This document shows positions 18,434-25,086 of a stretch of 52,024 nt of DNA, in pieces. Location of the stretch: assembly GCA_017502845.1 (NCBI GenBank), contig JAFVUE010000003.1, positions 1 to 52,024 of the forward strand. The letters are read 5' to 3'. Positions within the stretch are counted from its first letter, which is position 1, and each line of letters begins with the position of its first letter. Below the pieces are notes generated by a model. It was not told the origin of the DNA. It searched no databases and saw only the letters and a list, made by a program, of their open reading frames with translations. A program made the position numbers and the translations under genes. Source of the DNA: Clostridia bacterium (lineage in GTDB: Bacteria > Bacillota > Clostridia > UMGS1810).

Positions 18434-18865
18434 TTAGAAAGGAAGGTCGTCTTCAGCGGGCATGGGGATAAATCCATCACTTGCGCCAAATGCCGCACCG
18501 CCATCTGCTGCAGGAGCTGTCTGAGGACGAGCTTCATCTGCTTTTGCAGTGCCTTTGTCGCCTGCGAAATATGCCTCATCAACGCTAACTTCTGTAACGT
18601 AGTGCTTCTGACCATCCTTATCGTATGATCTGGTCTGCAATGAGCCGACCACACCGAGCATTCTGCCTTTTCCGAAATTTTTACTGATGAACTCAGCAGT
18701 CTGTCGCCAAGCCACGCAGTTGATAAAATCGGCGTCATACTCACCGTTGGCATTTCTGAAACGTCTGCTTACTGCAAGTGAGAATGTGCAAACGCTCACG
18801 CCGTTGGGAGTAGTGCGGAGTTCAGGATCACGGGCGAGTCTGCCCATAAGAATAACTTTATTCAT
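18434..18865 (-). CDS. ssb: Single-stranded DNA-binding protein
   Basis: Tetrameric ssDNA-binding protein of replication and repair, 143 residues. The OB-fold begins MNKVILMGRLARDPELRTTP and contains FINCVAWRQTAEF; a disordered Ala/Gly-rich linker leads to the acidic partner-binding tip EDDLPF. Sits between rpsF and rpsR as in most Bacillota. Confidence 0.97.
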   Translation of the reverse strand: MNKVILMGRLARDPELRTTPNGVSVCTFSLAVSRRFRNANGEYDADFINCVAWRQTAEFISKNFGKGRMLGVVGSLQTRSYDKDGQKHYVTEVSVDEAYFAGDKGTAKADEARPQTAPAADGGAAFGASDGFIPMPAEDDLPF

Positions 18866-18880
18866 CTTAATACCTCCTGA

Positions 18881-19177
18881 TTACTGCTCTTTTCTGATTA
18901 CGATGCTTCTGATGATACCGTCTGTAATACGGTACACACGTTCCAGCTCAGCGATGAATTCTGCCTGTGAAGAGAATTCGATGAGAGTGTAGTAACCCTC
19001 TCTCTTGTGGTCAATCTCGTAAGCGAGACGGCGTTTGCCCCACTCGTCTACGTTATCAACTGTGCCGTTAGCTGCGATGAGATCTTTGAATTTCGCTACT
19101 AAAGAAGCTGTTGCTTCCTCACCCACTGCTGTGTCGATAACGAAAATCGTCTCATACTTGTTAATTACGTTTTCCAT
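18881..19177 (-). CDS. rpsF: 30S ribosomal protein S6
   Basis: 98 residues. Partner of S18. Features NKYETIFVIDT at the start, VDEWGKRRLAYEI and KREGYYTLIEFSS in the core, and the ferredoxin-like fold length. The ATG at 19177 is preferred over an upstream GTG (19186) because the GGAGGAGG site lies directly before the GTG and at normal spacing from the ATG. Confidence 0.96.
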   Translation of the reverse strand: MENVINKYETIFVIDTAVGEEATASLVAKFKDLIAANGTVDNVDEWGKRRLAYEIDHKREGYYTLIEFSSQAEFIAELERVYRITDGIIRSIVIRKEQ

Positions 19178-19258
19178 TATATTCACCTCCTCCCGGACTT
19201 ATGGCCCTTTCACAATATTTGAAAGAGCAAGGAAGCTGATAACAAAATCAGCTCTATC
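19178..19258 (-). promoter_or_regulatory. rpsF 5' leader with two hairpins (candidate S6:S18 leader)
   Basis: The transcript leader contains a perfect AGCTGAT/ATCAGCT hairpin and then a 9-bp stem GCTCTTTCA/TGAAAGGGC, followed by a TCCGGGAGG stretch that merges with the ribosome site. S6:S18 complexes are known to repress their operon through a leader containing a conserved CCG; this leader has a CCG in the right area, but I cannot confirm the full motif. Confidence 0.45.
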
Positions 19259-19287
19259 ATTGTACTATAACAGCCCCAATTTGTCAA
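19259..19287 (-). promoter_or_regulatory. Sigma-A promoter of rpsF-ssb-rpsR
   Basis: Minus strand TTGACA, 17 bases, TACAAT: a near-consensus housekeeping promoter about 80 bases before the rpsF start. Confidence 0.85.
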
Positions 19288-19406
19288 GAAAATTTATTTT
19301 TACCATAATTTTTCATAACAATTTTACAATAGACATGGGTTTTTTAAGGTGTTTTTTGCCGTATTTAAGAAATTTTCACTCATTTTCTAACTTATAAAAA
19401 AAATAC

Positions 19407-19435
19407 TTGCAATTTGAAAAATTTTCTGCTATAAT
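19407..19435 (+). promoter_or_regulatory. Sigma-A promoter of rpmB
   Basis: TTGCAA, 17 bases, TATAAT on the plus strand, 58 bases before the rpmB start. Divergent from the rpsF promoter; the AT-rich 120 bases between the two promoters hold nothing else I can identify. Confidence 0.85.
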
Positions 19436-19493
19436 ACTATTCGTATCTTAATTTGTATCTATTTGGATTGTATTAACAGGAGGTGTTTCATAT

Positions 19494-19679
19494 ATGGCAA
19501 AGTGCGAAATTTGCGGCAAAGGTGTTGTGTTCGGTATTAAGATGAGCCACTCTCACAGAAGAACAAACAGAACATGGAAGCCCAATATCAGAACTGTGAA
19601 AGCTACCGTTAACGGTACTCCCAAAACTATGAAAATTTGCAGCAGATGCTTGCGTTCTATTAAATCTCAGCAGGCATAA
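19494..19679 (+). CDS. rpmB: 50S ribosomal protein L28
   Basis: 61-residue large-subunit protein. Begins MAKCEICGKGVVFGIKMSHS and ends with KICSRCLRSIKS; the CxxC pairs make this a zinc-binding form. Strong AGGAGGTG site at about ten bases from the ATG. Monocistronic, with its own promoter and terminator. Confidence 0.97.
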   Translation: MAKCEICGKGVVFGIKMSHSHRRTNRTWKPNIRTVKATVNGTPKTMKICSRCLRSIKSQQA

Positions 19680-19708
19680 TGATTTTAGTTTGAATACGAA
19701 ATCATATC

Positions 19709-19738
19709 CGTCGGTGCAAAAGGCATCGGCGGTTTTTG
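19709..19738 (+). terminator. Terminator of rpmB
   Basis: Ten-pair stem CCGTCGGTGC/GCATCGGCGG (two G-T pairs) followed by five T residues. Confidence 0.8.
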
Positions 19739-19750
19739 TTGTGTATTGGC

Positions 19751-19786
19751 AAAAATGGCTGAACGGTTATCCGTTCAGCCATTTTT
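19751..19786. terminator. Bidirectional terminator between rpmB and the glycosyltransferase
   Basis: Perfect stem GGCTGAACGG/CCGTTCAGCC, loop TTAT, flanked by A-run and T-run. It ends the minus-strand glycosyltransferase transcript and backs up the rpmB terminator. Confidence 0.88.
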
Positions 19787-20826
19787 CATTTAAGATATTT
19801 TTCTATAATTCGTCCCATTACAAAATTTGCTGTATAACGCTTTGGAAGGAGTTTGCAGTTTGTTCGCATTGCTGTCATATATTCAGGATTGTCCATCGCC
19901 CACACAATGCTGTCGTAAAGTGTCCCCGCTTTATCATTGGGGTAAATCCACCCCGTTTCAAAATCGCGGATCATCTCCCCTGCCGCATTCCACTTACTGC
20001 TGATAACGGGAAGACCTGCAGCATATGCATCTATTAACGTCCCGGGACAACCCTCTCCGTCAAAATGTGTCGGGAAGAGAAGCGCCACATGGTTAGTTAA
20101 AGTTGACACACTCTTTTCAAAATCAACTCTGCCGCCGTAGGTTACATATTCGCCGTGAGTTTCAAGAAGTTTATCAAACTCCTCTTTATAATCATCCTCC
20201 ACAGCACCCCATATATCAAGATGAACTTTCGTTTCGTGTTCTTTATTATACCTTGCAACCGCCTCAATAGCATCGGTCATTCCCTTTTCCTTCATGACAC
20301 GGCTGAACATACAGAATCGGAACTTGCCCTCATCATCAGGAACGGCTACAGCATCTTTGGAATCAAGAACTTTGAAATTTGAAAACACATCGCAATTGGT
20401 TACGCCGAGTTCTTCAAGCTGACCTTTCATATAAGCCGTCTCAACCCAGTTGGAGTCAAATGAATTAAGATGCTCAACCGCATCTTTCCACTCCGCCATA
20501 TCCTCATGAAGATGGCCGCCCAGAACGTTGTGGTAAATCTTACGCTTTAAGAATTTCTTTACCTTATACATCATAGGCAGATAAACTCTTAACCCATTGG
20601 TTGAGAGAATCATCACAATAGTTTTGCAAGAGAGTATGCAACGAAAGGTATCCCACAGAAGTTTTATCTTGTTCTTCCTGTTATAATAAGTGTCAACGCA
20701 GAAAATATCATCAAAACCGCGGTTTTTCAGTTCTTCATAAAAAACCTTGGTCTTGACAGTCTGCCCGTCAAAGAATGTCTCTTTGCCACCGAAATGACCT
20801 ATAATACCGATTCTTTCTTTACTCAT
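19786..20826 (-). CDS. Glycosyltransferase, GT4-like (group 1)
   Basis: A 346-residue retaining-type sugar transferase of GT-B fold, probably cytoplasmic or peripheral. The C-terminal half is typical of group 1: FRFCMFSRVMKEKGMTDAI (sugar-nucleotide domain start) and GEGCPGTLIDAYAAGLPVIS, where the usual E-x7-E second Glu is replaced by Asp in LIDAYA. The N-terminus GIIGHFGGKETFFDGQTVKT with an early Gly-rich loop fits an acceptor-side domain. Donor and acceptor unknown. The ATG at 20826 is chosen over TTG at 20832 by its spacing from GAGG. A single gene with its own promoter. Confidence 0.8.
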   Translation of the reverse strand: MSKERIGIIGHFGGKETFFDGQTVKTKVFYEELKNRGFDDIFCVDTYYNRKNKIKLLWDTFRCILSCKTIVMILSTNGLRVYLPMMYKVKKFLKRKIYHNVLGGHLHEDMAEWKDAVEHLNSFDSNWVETAYMKGQLEELGVTNCDVFSNFKVLDSKDAVAVPDDEGKFRFCMFSRVMKEKGMTDAIEAVARYNKEHETKVHLDIWGAVEDDYKEEFDKLLETHGEYVTYGGRVDFEKSVSTLTNHVALLFPTHFDGEGCPGTLIDAYAAGLPVISSKWNAAGEMIRDFETGWIYPNDKAGTLYDSIVWAMDNPEYMTAMRTNCKLLPKRYTANFVMGRIIEKYLK

Positions 20827-20860
20827 AATCAAACCTCGTAAGTATCATTTGTATGAATAC

Positions 20861-20890
20861 ATTATACAACAGATAAGGAGATTCTGTCAA
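20861..20890 (-). promoter_or_regulatory. Sigma-A promoter of the glycosyltransferase
   Basis: Minus strand TTGACA, 18 bases, TATAAT. The -35 lies inside the palindrome at 20878-20904, so the palindrome could act as an operator or a read-through block. Confidence 0.7.
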
Positions 20891-20910
20891 ACAACAGAAT
20901 CTCCTTTTTT
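20878..20910 (+). terminator. Inverted repeat with T-run (terminator or operator)
   Basis: Arms GGAGATTCTGT (20878-20887, plus loop) and ACAGAATCTCC (20894-20904) are followed by TTTTTT on the plus strand. No plus-strand gene lies just upstream, so it would only stop antisense transcripts; on the minus strand it follows the spoVM stop but lacks a good T-run. Confidence 0.55.
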
Positions 20911-20920
20911 GAAATATTTT

Positions 20921-21001
20921 TCAATCATCGTTATGTATCTTGAAAACGCTTTTGAGTATCCTGCGCCAGAATTTAGGGGCTTTCCATACTACCACTTTCA
21001 T
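20921..21001 (-). CDS. spoVM: Stage V sporulation protein SpoVM
   Basis: A 26-residue amphipathic peptide that in Bacillus recognises the convex forespore membrane and anchors the coat ATPase SpoIVA. The reading frame starts MKVVVWKAPKFWRRILK and ends with acidic residues (HNDD). Length equals Bacillus SpoVM exactly, and the KAPKF...I pattern matches its KLPKFLGGIVR core. A good AGGAG site precedes the ATG by about nine bases. It is divergent from a SpoIIQ-like gene, supporting a sporulation context. Too short for ordinary gene-calling cut-offs, so it is easily missed. Confidence 0.85.
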   Translation of the reverse strand: MKVVVWKAPKFWRRILKSVFKIHNDD

Positions 21002-21023
21002 ATAAACCACTCCTTTGTCTTAT

Positions 21024-21031
21024 ATAGTATG
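21024..21031 (-). promoter_or_regulatory. Possible sigma-E -10 element of spoVM
   Basis: Minus strand CATACTAT, one base from the sigma-E -10 consensus CATACAAT, 23 bases before the spoVM start. In Bacillus spoVM is sigma-E dependent. I cannot see a convincing sigma-E -35. Confidence 0.35.
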
Positions 21032-21056
21032 CTTTTATCTGACAGTTGGTGCGGAT

Positions 21057-21084
21057 GTATAAAATGACAAATTACGGAAACAAT
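21057..21084 (+). promoter_or_regulatory. Candidate forespore (sigma-F type) promoter of the spoIIQ-like gene
   Basis: GTATA, 14 bases, GGAAACAAT. This fits the Bacillus sigma-F pattern GywTA-N15-GGnnAnAnT at every fixed base, with a spacer one base short. Bacillus spoIIQ is transcribed by sigma-F, so element and gene agree. Confidence 0.55.
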
Positions 21085-21106
21085 ATGCCCAGGAGGTGTT
21101 TTCCGG

Positions 21107-21862
21107 ATGAAAAGGATTATACTTAAAACTGCAAAAAGGGAAAAGAACAAGAAAAACGGAGGCGGGTTATTCTACACTATTCTGTTTGTAACGATTGTGG
21201 CGGTTGGTACTACGGCTTATGTGATGCATACGAAAAACATGGCGGTCAGCGAACTGACAAAAAATGCACAACAAATCGCCGTGGGCACACCCGAATTAAA
21301 ACCTATAAAGATAGAACTCCCTCCCGATATTGCACCAGCGGAAATCGATGAAGTTGTAGTGGCAGAAGAACATTGGCAAAGTGATGATGTACTTCCTGTT
21401 GAAGAAGAGATTATCTACGAGGAGGCAGAAGCCGTAACAGCAGAGCCAACGCAAACAACTTCTATATCCTGTCCCGTAGATGGAGAAATCATAAAACCCC
21501 ACAGCGACACGGAACTTGTGTATTCAAAGACGATGGAAGACTGGCGGCTCCATAAGGGTATTGACATCGCAGTTCCCATCGGTACGGAAGTAAAAGCATC
21601 TGCAAACGGCACAGTAAGCGAATGTTACACCGATACCGCAACTGGAGTAACAGTTATAATCGACCACGGAAACGGAATTATGACAAGGTACTCCAATCTG
21701 GCATCATCCAGCACCGTCAAGGCCGGGGAATCCGTTGAATCAGGTACCGTAATCGGCGTAGTAGGCGATACCGCAGAATTTGAGATTGCCGATGAACCAC
21801 ATCTCCATTTTGAAGTGATAAAAGACGGAAAAAGCGTTGACCCGAAAAGTTATTTTAATTGA
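21107..21862 (+). CDS. SpoIIQ-like LytM/M23 membrane protein
   Basis: 251-residue protein with a basic cytoplasmic tail, one transmembrane segment (about residues 24-44) and an extracytoplasmic acidic linker (EEEIIYEEAEAV) before an M23/LytM domain (about 130-251). The domain keeps the metal ligands HKGIDIAVPIGTEV (HxxxD) and HLHFEVIKDG (HxH), so unlike Bacillus SpoIIQ it may be a competent endopeptidase, as in some clostridial SpoIIQ proteins. SpoIIQ bridges the forespore to mother-cell SpoIIIAH during engulfment. The SpoIIQ assignment rests on architecture, the adjacent spoVM and the sigma-F-like promoter; a general wall hydrolase is the alternative. Confidence 0.72.
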   Translation: MKRIILKTAKREKNKKNGGGLFYTILFVTIVAVGTTAYVMHTKNMAVSELTKNAQQIAVGTPELKPIKIELPPDIAPAEIDEVVVAEEHWQSDDVLPVEEEIIYEEAEAVTAEPTQTTSISCPVDGEIIKPHSDTELVYSKTMEDWRLHKGIDIAVPIGTEVKASANGTVSECYTDTATGVTVIIDHGNGIMTRYSNLASSSTVKAGESVESGTVIGVVGDTAEFEIADEPHLHFEVIKDGKSVDPKSYFN

Positions 21863-21884
21863 GTTTTGTTTGCCCATAGCAATT

Positions 21885-21919
21885 AAAAAGCAGAAACGAA
21901 AATTTCGTTTCTGCTTTTT
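21885..21919. terminator. Bidirectional terminator
   Basis: Eleven-pair perfect stem GCAGAAACGAA/TTCGTTTCTGC, loop AAT, flanked by A5 and T5. It serves the converging spoIIQ-like and sigma-factor genes and overlaps the sigma-factor stop codon. Confidence 0.9.
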
Positions 21920-22667
21920 AATGTATGTACATAGATTTTAATTTACCGAGCACTTTTCTTTCAAGGCGTGAAACCTGCATCTGTGAAACTCCCATATCCT
22001 GTGCCAGTTCCCTCTGGGATTTACCTTTATAATACCTGCCCACGATAAGGTGTTTCTCCTCGGCTGTCAGTTTTCGCAAACTTTCGCAGAGGAAATCGCG
22101 ATTCTCTATAACAAGGAAGTCATCTTCTTCCACACCGATTGTCTGTGAAAGCGTTACCTCGCTGTTATATACCGTCTCCTCAAGGGAACGCATATTTACA
22201 ATATCTCCGTACTGTAAGGATTCTGTTATATCCTTGTCCGCAACCTGAAGGGCCGCCGCAAGTTCGTCAACCGTTGGGGGCGTTATCCCCTGTTGCTCGT
22301 GAGACAAACGGATTCTGTCCGCTTTACGGAATATCTCATATAACCGTCTCGGGAGTTTTATGATAAAACCTTTATCCCTGAAATATCTCTTGACCTCGCC
22401 AAGTATGGTTGGCGTAGCATAAGTAGAGAATTTAACACCACGGGCGCAGTCAAACCTGTCAATCGCAATAACAAGGCCCATACACGCCACCTGATATATA
22501 TCCTCGTACTCAACGCCCTTATTTACATAACGTTTCGCGATGGCCTTTGGTAGATACTGGAATCTTTCGAATATCTTTTCGCGGAGAGACGGGTCCCTGT
22601 CCTTACAGTAAAGGCAGAGCAGTTCGTCGCATTCGCCGGGAATATTACAATTTTTGTACTGCTCCAT
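21918..22667 (-). CDS. RNA polymerase sigma factor, SigB/SigF/SigG family
   Basis: 249-residue sigma-70 factor of the stress/sporulation subgroup. Region 2 is clear (KGVEYEDIYQVACMGLVIAI, then FSTYATPTILGEVKRYFRD), region 3 follows (PTVDELAAALQV), and region 4 has an HTH (KSQRELAQDMGVSQMQVSR). Cell-compartment sigma factors F and G normally sit in spoIIA or spoIIG clusters with anti-sigma or protease genes; here it is the last gene of a thioesterase-degV-orphan operon with no anti-sigma beside it. Whether it is SigF, SigG or an additional paralogue cannot be settled by eye. Confidence 0.85.
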   Translation of the reverse strand: MEQYKNCNIPGECDELLCLYCKDRDPSLREKIFERFQYLPKAIAKRYVNKGVEYEDIYQVACMGLVIAIDRFDCARGVKFSTYATPTILGEVKRYFRDKGFIIKLPRRLYEIFRKADRIRLSHEQQGITPPTVDELAAALQVADKDITESLQYGDIVNMRSLEETVYNSEVTLSQTIGVEEDDFLVIENRDFLCESLRKLTAEEKHLIVGRYYKGKSQRELAQDMGVSQMQVSRLERKVLGKLKSMYIH

Positions 22668-22679
22668 CCTTTCACCGCC

Positions 22680-23321
22680 TTATTTCATAATGTGTGCCAA
22701 TATTCCATCAGCCGCATTTATCTTTGTCTGAATCTCATCAGTAATGCTTTCGGGAGATATATATCTGTAACAAGCGTACAGCGTTTGTGTGGGTATTCCC
22801 TTACTTTCAAGGTACTCGTTTCCTTTTAAGGAAATGCCCATAACAGTACCATCCTCTGCGATATACAGGTTTTCTTCGCTGACTCCCTGTAATTCTGCCA
22901 CACGGGAGATATCACCAAACACCATATCGTCCTCGTACATCTCAAGCAAATCCTCATCTATAAGGAAAAGTATGGAATCATCTGCCGCAAAGGCAATGGA
23001 AACCTGCTGTCCCGCCATCATTTCTTCCTGATTCTGCGGTTTTACAGGGAAAGTGATCACATGAACATACGCCTTGCTCACACCGTCTCCGTTCAGGTCA
23101 GGGATAACGCCGTTGGATGCCATGTCGTTCCCAATTTCTTCAGAAGCAGTAGACATTGAATAATTGCTTAGTACAGCCGTGATCACAAGGTCGTCTTTCA
23201 CTTTATTGTGGCATTCTACAGCAAAGTATGCAACGGCAATAATCATTACTACTGCAATAATCATATGCCACTTGTAGTAATATATAATATCTGAAAATTT
23301 AGTTAATTTTTCTTTTTTCAT
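22680..23321 (-). CDS. Hypothetical single-pass membrane protein
   Basis: 213 residues: a short basic cytoplasmic tail (MKKEKLTKFSDIIYYYKWH), one transmembrane helix (about residues 20-36) and an extracytoplasmic domain of mixed strands. It contains PDLNGDGVSKAY, a loop resembling the DxNxDG calcium-binding signature, though a single such loop proves little. It lies 12 bases from the sigma-factor start, so a link to that sigma factor (for example as a membrane anti-sigma partner) deserves thought but is only positional. No family recognised. Confidence 0.55.
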   Translation of the reverse strand: MKKEKLTKFSDIIYYYKWHMIIAVVMIIAVAYFAVECHNKVKDDLVITAVLSNYSMSTASEEIGNDMASNGVIPDLNGDGVSKAYVHVITFPVKPQNQEEMMAGQQVSIAFAADDSILFLIDEDLLEMYEDDMVFGDISRVAELQGVSEENLYIAEDGTVMGISLKGNEYLESKGIPTQTLYACYRYISPESITDEIQTKINAADGILAHIMK

Positions 23322-23341
23322 TTTATTTGTTCCTCAAGCGA

Positions 23342-24187
23342 TTATTTCTGTGCGATGTAAATTGCACCACAAGCACCAACGCCCACGTGAGCACCGATTG
23401 TACCGCCGATATTTATAAGATTTTCTTCCGGCACATCATAACCCATTGAACGGATTGATTCTGCAAGGATATCAGAATTCTTTCGGTCGTGGGAATACAT
23501 AGTATACACAGGGAAAGAAGTGTCGGGTTTAATCTTTTCCATGTGCGCACAGATATTCTTGATGCCCTTGCGCATACTGAGTGCCTTTGCAGGTACTTCT
23601 ACCCTGCCCTCGCGGGAAACTGTAATCATAGGTTTGATATTTACGAATGAGCCAACTGTATATGCAGTATGTGAGATTCTGCCACCTTTGTAAAGGTATT
23701 CGAGAGTGTCAATACAAGCAAATATCTCTACTCTGTCGCGTATCTCCATTACTGCCTCGGCAATCTCGGAAGCGGATTTACCCTCGTCGCGAAGTTTCAC
23801 AGCATGTTCAACTAAAATTCTCTGTCCGCCTGTAGCGGTAAGACCGTCTATTACATAGCAATTGTCGAATTCCACATTGTTTTTCATAAGGCAAACACTC
23901 TGGTATGTTCCGCTGAGTGCAGAAGAGAGTGTAATAAATACTGCTTCATCCCCTGCCGCCTTTGCTTCTTCCATTGCCTGTTCCACATCAAAGGGAGATG
24001 GCTGTGCTGTCTTGGGGAATACATCACTCTCCTGAAGAAGAGTATAAAACTCTGTTTTGTTAAGATTGATATTTTCTATATACTCCTCATCACCGAAATT
24101 AATTCTCATAGGTGTGCAGATGATATTTTTCTCTGTAAGTTCGTGGGGCTCAAAATCCGCCGCCGAATCTGTTATAATACGTACCAT
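23342..24187 (-). CDS. DegV family fatty-acid-binding protein (FakB-like)
   Basis: 281-residue DegV protein. These bind a fatty acid and, as FakB, present it to the kinase FakA for phosphorylation and use in phospholipid synthesis. Seen: MVRIITDSAADFEP at the start, FITLSSALSGTYQSVC (ligand-carboxylate region), EYLYKGGRISHTAY, and IGAHVGVGACG near the end. The ATG at 24187 is chosen over TTG 24205 by the AAGGAGAAT site. It follows an acyl-ACP thioesterase gene, which would release the free fatty acid such a protein binds. Confidence 0.88.
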   Translation of the reverse strand: MVRIITDSAADFEPHELTEKNIICTPMRINFGDEEYIENINLNKTEFYTLLQESDVFPKTAQPSPFDVEQAMEEAKAAGDEAVFITLSSALSGTYQSVCLMKNNVEFDNCYVIDGLTATGGQRILVEHAVKLRDEGKSASEIAEAVMEIRDRVEIFACIDTLEYLYKGGRISHTAYTVGSFVNIKPMITVSREGRVEVPAKALSMRKGIKNICAHMEKIKPDTSFPVYTMYSHDRKNSDILAESIRSMGYDVPEENLINIGGTIGAHVGVGACGAIYIAQK

Positions 24188-24188
24188 A

Positions 24189-24896
24189 TTATTCTCCTTT
24201 CGCAATCATCATAACACAGGCATCGCCCGAGTCATTTTTGAGTTCCAGCGCAAATCCGTCTTCAGTCTCTTTTCTGCATACTGTGATACTCTCTCCTGCA
24301 ATAAGTTCCTTGCGGTATCGCACATTAAGTTCCTTCATCTTAAAATCGTCGGGAAGATAATCGAGAAGTATCTCAACAGATTTTACGTTATTCATATGAT
24401 TATTTGTGTCGATATCACGCTTTTCTACCTTTCGGGTGTCAATGGTTTCAATCTCCTCCAGGGGCTTAAATCTTTCAAAAAGCAAACCGTTGTCGGGTTC
24501 ATCCACCTTATCAAATGCATCAATGCACTCCTGGGGAATTCTCGCGATACGTCTTTTCTCGGTGTTCATAGTAAACCAGTCCGCAGTGGCAATTATCTTG
24601 CGCTCTCCGTCCTGCCACACCTCATAACCACGGTTTGACTCGCATGTTTTTATCGTCATAATACCGGTCTTAACCGTAACTTTACTGCGGTTGTGCAAAG
24701 TCGCATCAAAGCGCAGACGCCAACCCTCAAGAAGCCATGCAATCTTCATCTCCGCAAGTTTTTCAGTATCGTAACCAACAGCCGCAGAATGCAGTATTGC
24801 CGCTTCCTGCAGAATGTCGAGAACAGTACTTATCTTAATATTACCGCGTCTGTTAAGATCGCCGTATCGAAATTCATATTCCTTTATATACATCAT
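24189..24896 (-). CDS. Acyl-ACP thioesterase (FatA/FatB-like)
   Basis: 235-residue double hot-dog thioesterase, expected to hydrolyse acyl-ACP to free fatty acid. The N-terminal domain starts YIKEYEFRYGDLNRRGNIKI and contains LQEAAILHSAAVG. The second half has the family signature KRDIDTNNHMNNVKSVEIL, with the Asn/His of the active site in DTNNHMNN. First gene of an operon with degV, so release and binding of a fatty acid may be linked. A second ATG one codon in (24893) is equally possible. Confidence 0.87.
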   Translation of the reverse strand: MMYIKEYEFRYGDLNRRGNIKISTVLDILQEAAILHSAAVGYDTEKLAEMKIAWLLEGWRLRFDATLHNRSKVTVKTGIMTIKTCESNRGYEVWQDGERKIIATADWFTMNTEKRRIARIPQECIDAFDKVDEPDNGLLFERFKPLEEIETIDTRKVEKRDIDTNNHMNNVKSVEILLDYLPDDFKMKELNVRYRKELIAGESITVCRKETEDGFALELKNDSGDACVMMIAKGE

Positions 24897-24928
24897 CTTT
24901 CTCCGTTTTCTTGAAGGTTACTTATAAT

Positions 24929-24957
24929 ATTATACCAAAATCCACCTACCTTTTCAA
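24929..24957 (-). promoter_or_regulatory. Sigma-A promoter of the thioesterase-degV-sigma operon
   Basis: Minus strand TTGAAA, 17 bases, TATAAT, about 33 bases before the thioesterase start. Confidence 0.7.
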
Positions 24958-25015
24958 CCCTGTTCACAGAAAATTAACATGTTGATATACATATACAACA
25001 TAATAAGATTTTTTC

Positions 25016-25044
25016 TTGCATAATATTTCATATTCTGCTATAAT
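25016..25044 (+). promoter_or_regulatory. Sigma-A promoter of the paired membrane proteins
   Basis: TTGCAT, 17 bases, TATAAT, 43 bases before the start at 25087. It is divergent from the thioesterase promoter. Confidence 0.7.
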
Positions 25045-25086
25045 TGTTGTATAATCATACTTTCAAAATGAAAGCGAGGAATTTCT

